Shown piece after piece: positions 19,193-29,598 of a DNA stretch of 64,000 bases. The stretch's first letter is position 1. Each line of letters begins with the position of its first letter. A program made the position numbers and the translations under genes. The DNA is from Microbacterium terricola (GTDB lineage: Bacteria > Actinomycetota > Actinomycetes > Actinomycetales > Microbacteriaceae): NCBI RefSeq assembly GCF_027943945.1, contig NZ_AP027141.1, positions 868,001 to 932,000 of the forward strand, read 5' to 3'. A model generated the notes under the pieces. It was given only the letters and a program-made list of their open reading frames with translations. It did no database searches and had not been told where the DNA came from.

Positions 19193-19750
19193 ATGCTGAA
19201 CGCTCTTGTCCGGTACGCCGCGGAAGAGGGTGCGGAAACGCACAACCCTCTCATTCCCGCGTGGTACGACATCATCTGGTCGGCGGTCTGCTTCGTCGTC
19301 ATCCTCTTCATCTTCTGGAAGGTGGCTCTGCCGCGCTTCAAGAAGATGCTCGATGAGCGCTCCGCCGCGATCGAGGGCAACATCGCGAAGGCCGACGAGG
19401 CTCAGCGCAAGGCCGAAGCGGCGCTGGAGGAGTACACCGCCCAGCTCGCCGACGCCCGCAAGGAAGCAGGCGCGATCCGCGATGCCGCCCGCGAGGACGG
19501 CAAGAAGATCGTCGCCGAGGCGAAGGATGCTGCGACCTCCGAGGCCGCGCGACTGACCGCATCCGCCCACTCGCAGATCGAGGCGGAGCGCCAGTCGGCG
19601 CTCGTGTCGCTGCGCAGCGAGGTCGGCACCCTGGCGCTCGACCTGGCCGGCGGCGTGATCGGCGAGACCCTGTCGGACGACGCGAAGGCTCAGGCCGTCG
19701 TCGACCGCTTCCTCGCTGAGATCGAAGCGTCCGAAACGGCGGCGAAGTAA
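19193..19750 (+). CDS. atpF: ATP synthase Fo subunit b
   Basis: 185 aa. N-terminal membrane helix (about 25-45) followed by a long charged coiled coil (about 55-150) that forms the peripheral stalk. Upstream AAGGAGACAGG is a strong ribosome binding site. The stop TAA overlaps the atpH ATG by one base (TAATG). Confidence 0.95.
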   Translation: MLNALVRYAAEEGAETHNPLIPAWYDIIWSAVCFVVILFIFWKVALPRFKKMLDERSAAIEGNIAKADEAQRKAEAALEEYTAQLADARKEAGAIRDAAREDGKKIVAEAKDAATSEAARLTASAHSQIEAERQSALVSLRSEVGTLALDLAGGVIGETLSDDAKAQAVVDRFLAEIEASETAAK

Positions 19751-20538
19751 TGGGCAGCGCGACCACTCAGGCACTCGCGACGACGTCGTCGGCACTCGCC
19801 GATGCGTCCGGCGTCGACCTCCGGGTGGCCGGCGAGCTGTTCGCGGCCTCTCGCGTCGTCGGCGGCTCGTCGCAGCTGAGCGGCGCGCTGGCTGACGCCG
19901 CAGCGGCTCCCGCCCTGCGGGAGAAGGTCATCGCCGACGTGTTCGGCTCGCTGCAGCCGACGACCGTCTCGCTGCTGAAGACGGTCGTCGCGCAGCGGTG
20001 GTCGAACGCGGCCGACCTCGTCGAGGCGATCGAGGAGACCGCGGTCCGCGCGGCCGCCGTGGCCGCACCCGAGGCCGACGTCGAGGCCGAGCTCTTCCGG
20101 TTCTCGCGCACGATCGCCGAGAACCCCGAGCTCGAGCTCGCGCTCGGCAGCCGTGGCGGCGACGCCGCGGCCAAGGGCGTCCTGGTCTCGACGCTCCTGG
20201 ACGGCCGCGCCAGCGCGGCGACGGCGCTCATCGTCTCGTCGCTCGTGCAGCAGCCGCGCGGGCGCCGTGCTCGTCGCCTGCTGACGTGGGCGACCGGGCT
20301 GGTCGCAGATCAGCGCGGGCGCATGGTCGCCACGGTGATCACCGCGACCGCGCTCAGCGACGCGCAGCTCGAGCGTCTGGGCGCTGCGCTCTCCAAGCGC
20401 TACGACTCGCCCGTGGCCGTCAACCCGGTCATCGACCCGAGCGTCGTCGGGGGCCTGCGCGTGCAGATCGCCGATGACGTCATCGACGCGAGCGTGTCCT
20501 CGCGTCTCGCCGACCTGCGCCAGCGCCTGGCCGGCTGA
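19750..20538 (+). CDS. atpH: ATP synthase F1 subunit delta
   Basis: 262 aa, the long actinobacterial form without fusion to subunit b. It links the peripheral stalk to the top of F1. The conserved C-terminal region contains [23 protein letters not shown], close to the family signature. ATG 19750 overlaps the atpF stop. Confidence 0.94.
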   Translation: MGSATTQALATTSSALADASGVDLRVAGELFAASRVVGGSSQLSGALADAAAAPALREKVIADVFGSLQPTTVSLLKTVVAQRWSNAADLVEAIEETAVRAAAVAAPEADVEAELFRFSRTIAENPELELALGSRGGDAAAKGVLVSTLLDGRASAATALIVSSLVQQPRGRRARRLLTWATGLVADQRGRMVATVITATALSDAQLERLGAALSKRYDSPVAVNPVIDPSVVGGLRVQIADDVIDASVSSRLADLRQRLAG

Positions 20539-20615
20539 CCTGGACTTCCCGCCGGACGGCGGACAAGCTTCGGGGCTCAGGCCCCACCACACGTACTACA
20601 CACAAAGGGAAGACA

Positions 20616-22253
20616 ATGGCAGAACTGTCCATCAGCCCCGACGTCATCCGTGACGCGCTGAAAGACTTCGTCGCCGCATACGAGCCCACCGGCGCAGCGG
20701 CGACCGAGATCGGCACCGTCATCGACGCGGCCGACGGCATCGCGCACGTCGAGGGCCTGCCCGGCGTCATGGCGAACGAGCTCGTCCTGTTCGCCGACGG
20801 CACCCGCGGCCTCGCGCTGAACCTCGACGAGCACGAGATCGGCGTCGTCGTCCTCGGCGAATTCTCCGGCATCGAGGCCGGCCAGCAGGTCACCCGCACC
20901 GGCGAGGTCCTCTCGGTCCCCGTCGGCGACGGCTACCTCGGCCGCGTCGTCGACCCGCTCGGCACCCCGATCGACGGCCTCGGCGAGATCGTCACCGACG
21001 GCCGCCGCGCCCTCGAGCTGCAGGCGCCCGGCGTCATGCAGCGCAAGAGCGTGCACGAGCCGCTGCAGACGGGCATCAAGGCCATCGACGCGATGATCCC
21101 GGTCGGCCGCGGCCAGCGCCAGCTGATCATCGGCGACCGCCAGACCGGCAAGACCGCGATCGCGATCGACACGATCATCAACCAGAAGGCCAACTGGGAG
21201 TCGGGCGACGCCGAGAAGCAGGTCCGCTGCATCTACGTCGCCATCGGCCAGAAGGGCTCGACCATCGCCTCGGTGAAGGGCGCGCTCGAGGACGCCGGCG
21301 CGATGGAGTACACCACCATCGTCGCGGCCCCCGCATCCGACCCGGCCGGCTTCAAGTACCTCGCCCCGTACACCGGCTCGGCCATCGGCCAGCACTGGAT
21401 GTACGACGGCAAGCACGTCCTGATCATCTTCGACGACCTGTCGAAGCAGGCCGAGGCCTACCGTGCCGTGTCGCTGCTGCTCCGCCGCCCGCCGGGCCGC
21501 GAGGCGTACCCCGGCGACGTGTTCTACCTGCACTCCCGTCTGCTGGAGCGCTGCGCGAAGCTGTCCGACGAGCTCGGCGCCGGCTCGATGACGGGTCTGC
21601 CGATCATCGAGACCAAGGCCAACGACGTCTCGGCGTACATCCCGACCAACGTGATCTCGATCACCGACGGCCAGATCTTCCTGCAGTCCGACCTGTTCAA
21701 CGCCAACCAGCGTCCCGCGGTCGACGTGGGCATCTCGGTGTCGCGCGTCGGCGGCGACGCCCAGGTCAAGTCGATCAAGAAGGTCTCCGGCACGCTCAAG
21801 CTCGAGCTCGCCCAGTACCGCTCGCTCGAGGCGTTCGCGATGTTCGCGAGCGACCTGGATGCGGCGTCCCGCCGCCAGCTGGCGCGCGGCGCACGTCTGA
21901 CCGAGCTGCTGAAGCAGCCGCAGTACTCGCCGTACCCGGTGGAGGAGCAGGTCGTCTCGATCTGGGCCGGCACCAAGGGCAAGCTCGACTCGATCGCCGT
22001 CGAGGACGTGCTCGCGTTCGAGCGCGAGCTCCTGGACTTCGTCCGTCGCAACACGTCGATCCTCGACACGCTGCGCGAGACGAACGTCCTGGACGACGAC
22101 ACCGCGGCGGAGCTCGAGAAGGTCACCGACACCTTCATCCTCGAGTTCCAGTCCGGCAAGGGTCAGGCCATCGACAACCCCGGTCACGAAGAGGTCGCTG
22201 CCGCGGCCGAGGGCGACGTCAACCAGGAGAAGATCGTCAAGGGCCGCCGCTAA
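20616..22253 (+). CDS. atpA: ATP synthase F1 subunit alpha
   Basis: 545 aa, non-catalytic nucleotide-binding subunit of the F1 hexamer. Walker A is [11 protein letters not shown] (about 172-182); the alpha signature [14 protein letters not shown] is at about 368-381. The C-terminal acidic tail ([15 protein letters not shown]) is somewhat extended, as in other Actinobacteria. ATG 20616 is preceded by AAAGGGAAG. Confidence 0.97.
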   Translation: MAELSISPDVIRDALKDFVAAYEPTGAAATEIGTVIDAADGIAHVEGLPGVMANELVLFADGTRGLALNLDEHEIGVVVLGEFSGIEAGQQVTRTGEVLSVPVGDGYLGRVVDPLGTPIDGLGEIVTDGRRALELQAPGVMQRKSVHEPLQTGIKAIDAMIPVGRGQRQLIIGDRQTGKTAIAIDTIINQKANWESGDAEKQVRCIYVAIGQKGSTIASVKGALEDAGAMEYTTIVAAPASDPAGFKYLAPYTGSAIGQHWMYDGKHVLIIFDDLSKQAEAYRAVSLLLRRPPGREAYPGDVFYLHSRLLERCAKLSDELGAGSMTGLPIIETKANDVSAYIPTNVISITDGQIFLQSDLFNANQRPAVDVGISVSRVGGDAQVKSIKKVSGTLKLELAQYRSLEAFAMFASDLDAASRRQLARGARLTELLKQPQYSPYPVEEQVVSIWAGTKGKLDSIAVEDVLAFERELLDFVRRNTSILDTLRETNVLDDDTAAELEKVTDTFILEFQSGKGQAIDNPGHEEVAAAAEGDVNQEKIVKGRR

Positions 22254-22274
22254 CAGCGGGCCGAGACTACGACA

Positions 22275-24652
<2,378 letters not shown>

Positions 24653-24654
24653 TC

Positions 24655-24915
24655 ATGCCGCTCAAAGTGAGCCTCGTCTCCGCGGATGCGGAGGTCTGGT
24701 CGGGAGAGGCGTCGCTCGTCGTCGCCAAGACGATCCTCGGCGAGATCGGCTTCATGCCCGGCCACGAGCCCGTGCTGGCGATCCTCGCCGAAGGTCAGGT
24801 GCGCATCACCGAGACCTCCGGCGGGAAGGTCATCGCGAACGCGCAGGACGGGTTCCTCTCCGTCGAAGGCGATGAGGTCATGATCGTCGCCGGCAACGCC
24901 GCGCTGGTCGCCTGA
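24655..24915 (+). CDS. atpC: ATP synthase F1 subunit epsilon
   Basis: 86 aa, shorter than the 130-aa E. coli protein. It keeps the N-terminal beta-sandwich (MPLKVSLVSADAEVWSGEA ... GFMPGHEPVLAIL) and stops at its end, so the C-terminal two-helix inhibitory hairpin is missing. Short epsilon subunits are known in Actinobacteria. ATG 24655 lies two bases after the atpD stop. Confidence 0.93.
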   Translation: MPLKVSLVSADAEVWSGEASLVVAKTILGEIGFMPGHEPVLAILAEGQVRITETSGGKVIANAQDGFLSVEGDEVMIVAGNAALVA

Positions 24916-24928
24916 GCCACACCACTCC

Positions 24929-24997
24929 GCGAGAAACCACATTCCGTCCGAGACGCACCGCCAGGCGCGGTGTCTCGAACGGGATGTGGTTTCTCGC
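24929..24997 (+). terminator. Long stem-loop terminating the ATP synthase operon
   Basis: The arms beginning GCGAGAAACCACAT (24929) and ending ATGTGGTTTCTCGC (24997) pair over about 30 bp with a U-G wobble, one C-A mismatch and a small bulge, around a short loop. It starts 14 bp after the atpC stop. There is no T-tract and it ends 9 bp before the next start codon. Confidence 0.65.
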
Positions 24998-25005
24998 TGT
25001 TGCAG

Positions 25006-25755
25006 ATGCTGATCCTCCTTCCCCCGTCCGAGACGAAGCGCGCCGGCGGCTCCGGCGCACCGCTCGACGTCTCCGCGCTCGCGCTGCCCGGACTCGCACC
25101 GCAGCGCGCCGCCACGCTCGACGCCCTCATCGCGCTCTCCGCCGACGATGAGCTCGCCGCGCGCGTGCTGAAGCTCGGCCCGACGCAGCGCGACCAGGTC
25201 GCCGTGAACCGCGAACTGCGCACCGCGCCGACCATGCCCGCCGTCGACCGCTACACGGGCGTGCTCTTCGATGCGCTGGACGCCGCATCCCTCGATCCGA
25301 CGTCGCGGCGCTGGCTCGGGCGGCACGTCCTCGTGCACTCCGCGCCGCTCGGACCGGTCGGCGCCCTCGACGCGATCCCGGCGTACCGCCTCGGGGCGGG
25401 AGCGCGCCTGCCCGGCCTTCCGGCACTCACGACCGTCTGGGCGGATGCGGTCTCCACCGCGATCGCCGGCGCCGAGCCGTCGTTCGTGCTCGACCTGCGC
25501 AGCGAGGCGTACGTCGCCCTCGGCCCGGTCGCCGGAACCGTGCCCTCCGTCTACGTCCGCGTCGTGAGCGGGGGAGCGGACGGCGCGGTCCGCGCGCTCA
25601 ACCACTTCAACAAGCACGCGAAGGGCGCGCTGGTGCGTCGTCTCGCGAGCGATCGTCCGCGGATCGGCAGCGCCCGCGGATTCCTGCGGTGGGCGGCGTC
25701 GGCCGGACTCGAGGCGCGTGCGGGTGCACGGGGCGAGATCGAGTTGTTCGCCTGA
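25006..25755 (+). CDS. yaaA: YaaA-family protein (peroxide-stress protein, DUF328)
   Basis: 249 aa. The N-terminal LILLPPSETKR and the C-terminal NHFNKHAKGALVRRL are signatures of the YaaA family, whose E. coli member limits free iron during peroxide stress and binds DNA. The ATG at 25006 is chosen at the conserved MLILLPPSETK. It begins directly after the atp operon stem-loop with no visible promoter of its own, so it may depend on read-through or on a promoter buried in the hairpin region. Confidence 0.85.
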   Translation: MLILLPPSETKRAGGSGAPLDVSALALPGLAPQRAATLDALIALSADDELAARVLKLGPTQRDQVAVNRELRTAPTMPAVDRYTGVLFDALDAASLDPTSRRWLGRHVLVHSAPLGPVGALDAIPAYRLGAGARLPGLPALTTVWADAVSTAIAGAEPSFVLDLRSEAYVALGPVAGTVPSVYVRVVSGGADGAVRALNHFNKHAKGALVRRLASDRPRIGSARGFLRWAASAGLEARAGARGEIELFA

Positions 25756-25793
25756 GGCAGGATCGCACCCTGTTCACGGTGCGTCGCCGTCGA

Positions 25794-25799
25794 TAGCAT
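25794..25799 (+). promoter_or_regulatory. -10 hexamer upstream of the DUF5684-like gene
   Basis: TAGCAT about 46 nt before the ATG at 25846, which has its own GAGGAGA ribosome binding site; this is a leadered gene. Confidence 0.4.
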
Positions 25800-25845
25800 G
25801 GCGGCACGAGGGAGCACCCCGTACCGCCCGCCCGAGGAGACTGCC

Positions 25846-26727
25846 ATGGATGGCTACTACGACAACACCGGCGCTCTGGCCTTCCTGGCCGTGTTCGGAT
25901 TCATCACGTTCCTGCTGGCCGTCGCCCTGTACGTCGTGTCGGCCTGGTTCCTGATGAAGGTCTTCGACAAGGCCGGTGTGCAGGGGCGCTGGCGCGCATG
26001 GGTGCCCGTGTACAACTACATGGTGTTCTCCAAGCTCGGCGATCTGAGCCCGTGGCTCATCCTGATCGCCTGGGGCGTCGCGATCGTGCTCTCGTGGGTG
26101 CCCGGCCTCAACGGCGTGCTCTTCCTCCTCGTGCAGATCGTCTCCCTGCTGGCCGCGTGGCGCGTCGGGCTGAAGCTGCAGAAGGAGGCCGTGTGGCTGA
26201 TCCTGTACTTCTTCCTGCCGTTCGTCTGGCTCGGCATCCTCGCGTTCGACCGGTCACGCTGGAACACGGCCGTCCCGGCCGCGCCCTGGGCCGGCAACGG
26301 CTTCCTCGCCGACCGGACGCAGTGGGCGGGCATCCCGGAACAGGTCCCCGCCGGCGGCTTCCCGCCGAACCCGGTGACCACGCCGGGGGCCTACCCCCAG
26401 CCGCCCGCACCGGGCGCCGGATACCAGCCGCCGGCTGCCCCGCCCGCCGGGTACCAGCCGCCGGCTCCCCCCGCCGGGTACACGCCGCCGCCGGCCGCGC
26501 CGGCTGCCCCGCCCGCCGCCCCGCCGGCCTCGACCGAGCCTCCTGCATCGCCTGCCGCGCCGCCGCCCGCAGCTCCGCCCGCGGCAGCAGAGCCGCCGGC
26601 ACCGCCCGCAGCGCCCGAGCCTCCCGCAGCGCCCGAGCCTCCCGCAGCGCCCGACGCACCGGAGCCCCCTGCGGCCCCGCCCGCATCGCCGGAGCCGCCC
26701 GCCGACCCGAACGCCCCGCGCCCCTGA
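25846..26727 (+). CDS. Membrane protein (DUF5684-like) with long Pro/Ala-rich tail
   Basis: 293 aa. The first 140 residues hold four transmembrane helices with the pattern FDKAGVQGRWRAWVPVYNYMVFSKLG typical of DUF5684 proteins, which have no assigned function. From about residue 165 to the end the sequence is low-complexity: GYQPPA repeats, then nearly pure Ala/Pro/Glu (APEPPAAPEPPAAP). Such tails are usually disordered and exposed. The ATG at 25846 with its ribosome binding site is preferred over the ATG at 25798. Confidence 0.65.
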   Translation: MDGYYDNTGALAFLAVFGFITFLLAVALYVVSAWFLMKVFDKAGVQGRWRAWVPVYNYMVFSKLGDLSPWLILIAWGVAIVLSWVPGLNGVLFLLVQIVSLLAAWRVGLKLQKEAVWLILYFFLPFVWLGILAFDRSRWNTAVPAAPWAGNGFLADRTQWAGIPEQVPAGGFPPNPVTTPGAYPQPPAPGAGYQPPAAPPAGYQPPAPPAGYTPPPAAPAAPPAAPPASTEPPASPAAPPPAAPPAAAEPPAPPAAPEPPAAPEPPAAPDAPEPPAAPPASPEPPADPNAPRP

Positions 26728-26734
26728 CCGCGGG

Positions 26735-26740
26735 TAGCGT
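26735..26740 (+). promoter_or_regulatory. -10 hexamer of a leaderless promoter (aldo/keto reductase)
   Basis: TAGCGT ends 6 nt before the ATG at 26747. The intervening bases are all G, so a Shine-Dalgarno role cannot be fully excluded. Confidence 0.5.
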
Positions 26741-26746
26741 GGGGGG

Positions 26747-27736
26747 ATGACCTCCGCCGTTCCCCTGCGCCGCGTCGGCGCCTCCGGGCTCCTCGTCTCC
26801 TCCGTCGGCCTCGGCTGCAACAACTTCGGCCGCGCCGGCACGAAGACCGAGACGCTCGACGGCACCCGCGCGGTGCTCGACGCCGCCATCGACGCCGGGG
26901 TGACGTTCCTCGACACCGCCGACATCTACGGCCGTGAGCCCGGGCTGAGCGAGACCCTCATGGGGGAGGCGCTGAAGGGCCGCCGCGACGAGGTCGTGCT
27001 GGCGACGAAGTTCGGGCACTCGGCGTTCCCCGCCGGCATCTCCGGGGCCTCGAAGGGATCGCGCACTTACATCCGTCGTGCCGTCGAGGCGTCGCTGCGG
27101 CGCCTGCAGACCGACTGGATCGACCTCTACCAGCTGCACACGCCCGACCCGAAGACGCCGATCGACGAGACGCTCGACGCGCTCGGAGAGCTCGTGCGCG
27201 AGGGCAAGGTGCGCTACGTCGGGCACTCGAACTTCACCGGGTGGCAGATCGCCGAGGCCGAGCTCGTCGCGCGCGAGCGGCACAGCATCCGCTTCGTCTC
27301 CGCGCAGAACCACTACAGCCTGCTCGCCCGTGCCGCCGAGCGGGAGGTGCTGCCGGCCGCCGAGCGGTTCGGCGTCGGCTTCTTCCCGTTCTTCCCGCTG
27401 CACAACGGGCTGCTCACGGGCAAGTTCAGCCGCGACAACGCACCCGCGGACTCGCGCATCATGCGTCAGCGTCAGCACGTCTGGCAGGAGGCCCCGTGGG
27501 ACGCCCTCGAGGCCTTCCAGTCGTTCTGCGACGCGCGTGGCATCACGATGCTCGAGGCCACGTACGGATGGATGCTGTCGCACCCCGCCCTGTCGAGCGT
27601 CATCGCCGGCGCGACGACCCCGGAGCAGGTGCGCGCCAACGCCGCCGCGGGCAGCGCCTGGACCCCCGACGCCGATGACCTGGCGGCCATCGACGCGCTC
27701 CTGCCGCTCCCGGAGGACCCAGGCGCGAAGGTCTGA
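26747..27736 (+). CDS. Aldo/keto reductase
   Basis: 329 aa TIM-barrel oxidoreductase using NADPH. The catalytic tetrad is visible: Asp and Tyr in FLDTADIYG (about 54-62), Lys in LATKFG and His in YQLHTPD. The C-terminal VIAGATTPEQVRAN is the cofactor-binding end. It resembles the AKR11/12-like general stress or YhdN/potassium-channel beta-subunit-type group; the substrate is unknown. Confidence 0.88.
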   Translation: MTSAVPLRRVGASGLLVSSVGLGCNNFGRAGTKTETLDGTRAVLDAAIDAGVTFLDTADIYGREPGLSETLMGEALKGRRDEVVLATKFGHSAFPAGISGASKGSRTYIRRAVEASLRRLQTDWIDLYQLHTPDPKTPIDETLDALGELVREGKVRYVGHSNFTGWQIAEAELVARERHSIRFVSAQNHYSLLARAAEREVLPAAERFGVGFFPFFPLHNGLLTGKFSRDNAPADSRIMRQRQHVWQEAPWDALEAFQSFCDARGITMLEATYGWMLSHPALSSVIAGATTPEQVRANAAAGSAWTPDADDLAAIDALLPLPEDPGAKV

Positions 27737-27802
27737 CGCGCCGCGGGGCGGGGTTCGCCCACGGCGTACGCGTCGAGGTTGGCCCTCGGCCCGAGCCGGG
27801 CG

Positions 27803-27808
27803 TAGCGT
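27803..27808 (+). promoter_or_regulatory. -10 hexamer upstream of the ABC exporter pair
   Basis: TAGCGT ends 8 nt before an in-frame GTG at 27817, but a GGAAGGGA ribosome binding site precedes a second in-frame GTG at 27865. Confidence 0.45.
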
Positions 27809-27864
27809 CATTCTTCGTGCGCGGTCCGCTCCCAGGACGAGGTGGCGCACCGGAAGGGAACAAC

Positions 27865-29598
27865 GTGCTCGGCAAGCTCCTGGTGCGATATCTTCGCCCC
27901 GCCTGGCCGCTCATCGTCGCCGTCATCGTGTTCCAGCTGGCGCAGTCCGTCGCCTCGCTGATGCTCCCCACGCTGAACGCCGACATCATCGATGAAGGCG
28001 TCGTCACGGGCGACATCGACTACATCTGGCGGACCGGCGGCGTCATGCTGCTGGTGAGCCTCGTGCAGGTCGTCTGCTCGATCATCGCCGTGTACTTCGG
28101 GTCGCGACTCGCGATGGGAATGGGCCGCGACCTGCGCGCCGCCTTCTTCCACCGGGTCGTCGCCTACTCGCAGCGCGAAGTGGGTCAGTTCGGGGCGCCC
28201 TCGCTCATCACCCGCAACACCAACGACGTGCAGCAGGTGCAGATGCTCGTGCAGATGTCGGCGACGGTCATGGTGTCGGCGCCCATGCTCGCCATCGGCG
28301 GCGTGATCATGGCCGTGCGGCAGGATGCCGGTCTGTCCTGGCTGATGGCGGTCGCCGTGCCGGTTCTGCTGGTCATCGTCTCGCTCATCGTCGTCCGGAT
28401 GGTCCCCGCCTTCACGCAGATGCAGGCGCGCATCGACCGGGTCAACCAGATCATGCGCGAGCAGCTCACCGGCATCAGGGTCGTGCGGGCCTTCGTCCGC
28501 GAGCGCGAGGAACGGGCGCGGTTCACGGGGGCCAGCGAAGACGTGATGTCGACCGCCCTCCGTGCCGGCAACCTGATGGCGCTGATGTTCCCCGCGGTCA
28601 TGCTGGTCATGAACCTGTCGTCGGTCGCGGTGATCTGGTTCGGCGCCATCCAGGTGCAGGAGAACGGCGTCGAGGTCGGCACCCTGTTCGCGTTCCTCAA
28701 CTACCTGATGCAGATCCTCATGGGCGTCATGATGGCGACGTTCATGTTCGTGATGATCCCGCGTGCGGCGGTCTGCGCGAACCGCATCGGCGAGGTGCTC
28801 GAGACGTCGCCGTCGGTCGAGGCGCCGCTCGCCCCGGTCGACGCGCCCGCACCGGCGGGGCGCATCGCCTTCGACCACGTCGACTTCGCCTATCCCGGTG
28901 CGGACGACGCCGTGCTGCACGATCTCACCTTCTCGGTGGAGCCGGGGACGACCACCGCGATCATCGGATCGACCGGTGCGGGCAAGACGACGCTCATCGG
29001 GCTCGTCGCCCGGCTGTTCGACGTGACGGCCGGCACCGTGTCGCTCGACGGCGTGGACGTGCGCGACTACGACCCCGACGAGCTGTGGGAGCGGATCGGC
29101 CTGGTGCCGCAGCGCGCCTTCCTCTTCTCGGGCACCGTCGCCTCCAACCTCCGCTACGGCGACGAGGAGGCCACGGACGACGAGCTGTGGACCGCGCTGG
29201 GGCTCGCCCAGGCCGACGGCTTCGTCCGTTCGCTGCCTGAGCAGCTGCAGGCGCCCATCGCGCAGGGCGGCACGAACGTCTCGGGCGGCCAGCGGCAGCG
29301 GCTCGCCATCGCCAGGGCGCTGGTGAAACGGCCGGAGGTGTACATCTTCGACGACTCGTTCTCCGCGCTCGACCTCACCACGGACGCGGCGCTCCGCCGC
29401 GCGCTCGACCGCAGCCTGCCGGATGCCACGCGGATCGTCGTCGCGCAGCGGGTGTCGACGATCCGACACGCCGACCAGATCGTCGTCCTCGACCACGGCC
29501 GCATGGTCGGCCTCGGCTCGCACGACGAGCTGGTGGAGACCTGCGAGACATATCGAGAGATCGTGGATTCGCAGCTCGCGGCGGAGGAGGCAGCATGA
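27865..29598 (+). CDS. ABC exporter half-transporter with degenerate ATPase site (subunit 1)
   Basis: 577 aa: six-helix type IV exporter domain (about 1-310) fused to an ATPase domain. Walker A STGAGKTT is at about 370 and the signature VSGGQRQR is canonical (about 472). The Walker B ends YIFDDSFSALD with Asp in place of the catalytic Glu, and the switch His is Gln (VVAQRVSTI). This is the non-catalytic half of a heterodimeric exporter such as TM287/288 or BmrCD (family knowledge). Start at GTG 27865 (MLGKLLVRY) because of the ribosome binding site; GTG 27817 is a leaderless alternative adding 16 residues. Confidence 0.88.
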   Translation: MLGKLLVRYLRPAWPLIVAVIVFQLAQSVASLMLPTLNADIIDEGVVTGDIDYIWRTGGVMLLVSLVQVVCSIIAVYFGSRLAMGMGRDLRAAFFHRVVAYSQREVGQFGAPSLITRNTNDVQQVQMLVQMSATVMVSAPMLAIGGVIMAVRQDAGLSWLMAVAVPVLLVIVSLIVVRMVPAFTQMQARIDRVNQIMREQLTGIRVVRAFVREREERARFTGASEDVMSTALRAGNLMALMFPAVMLVMNLSSVAVIWFGAIQVQENGVEVGTLFAFLNYLMQILMGVMMATFMFVMIPRAAVCANRIGEVLETSPSVEAPLAPVDAPAPAGRIAFDHVDFAYPGADDAVLHDLTFSVEPGTTTAIIGSTGAGKTTLIGLVARLFDVTAGTVSLDGVDVRDYDPDELWERIGLVPQRAFLFSGTVASNLRYGDEEATDDELWTALGLAQADGFVRSLPEQLQAPIAQGGTNVSGGQRQRLAIARALVKRPEVYIFDDSFSALDLTTDAALRRALDRSLPDATRIVVAQRVSTIRHADQIVVLDHGRMVGLGSHDELVETCETYREIVDSQLAAEEAA

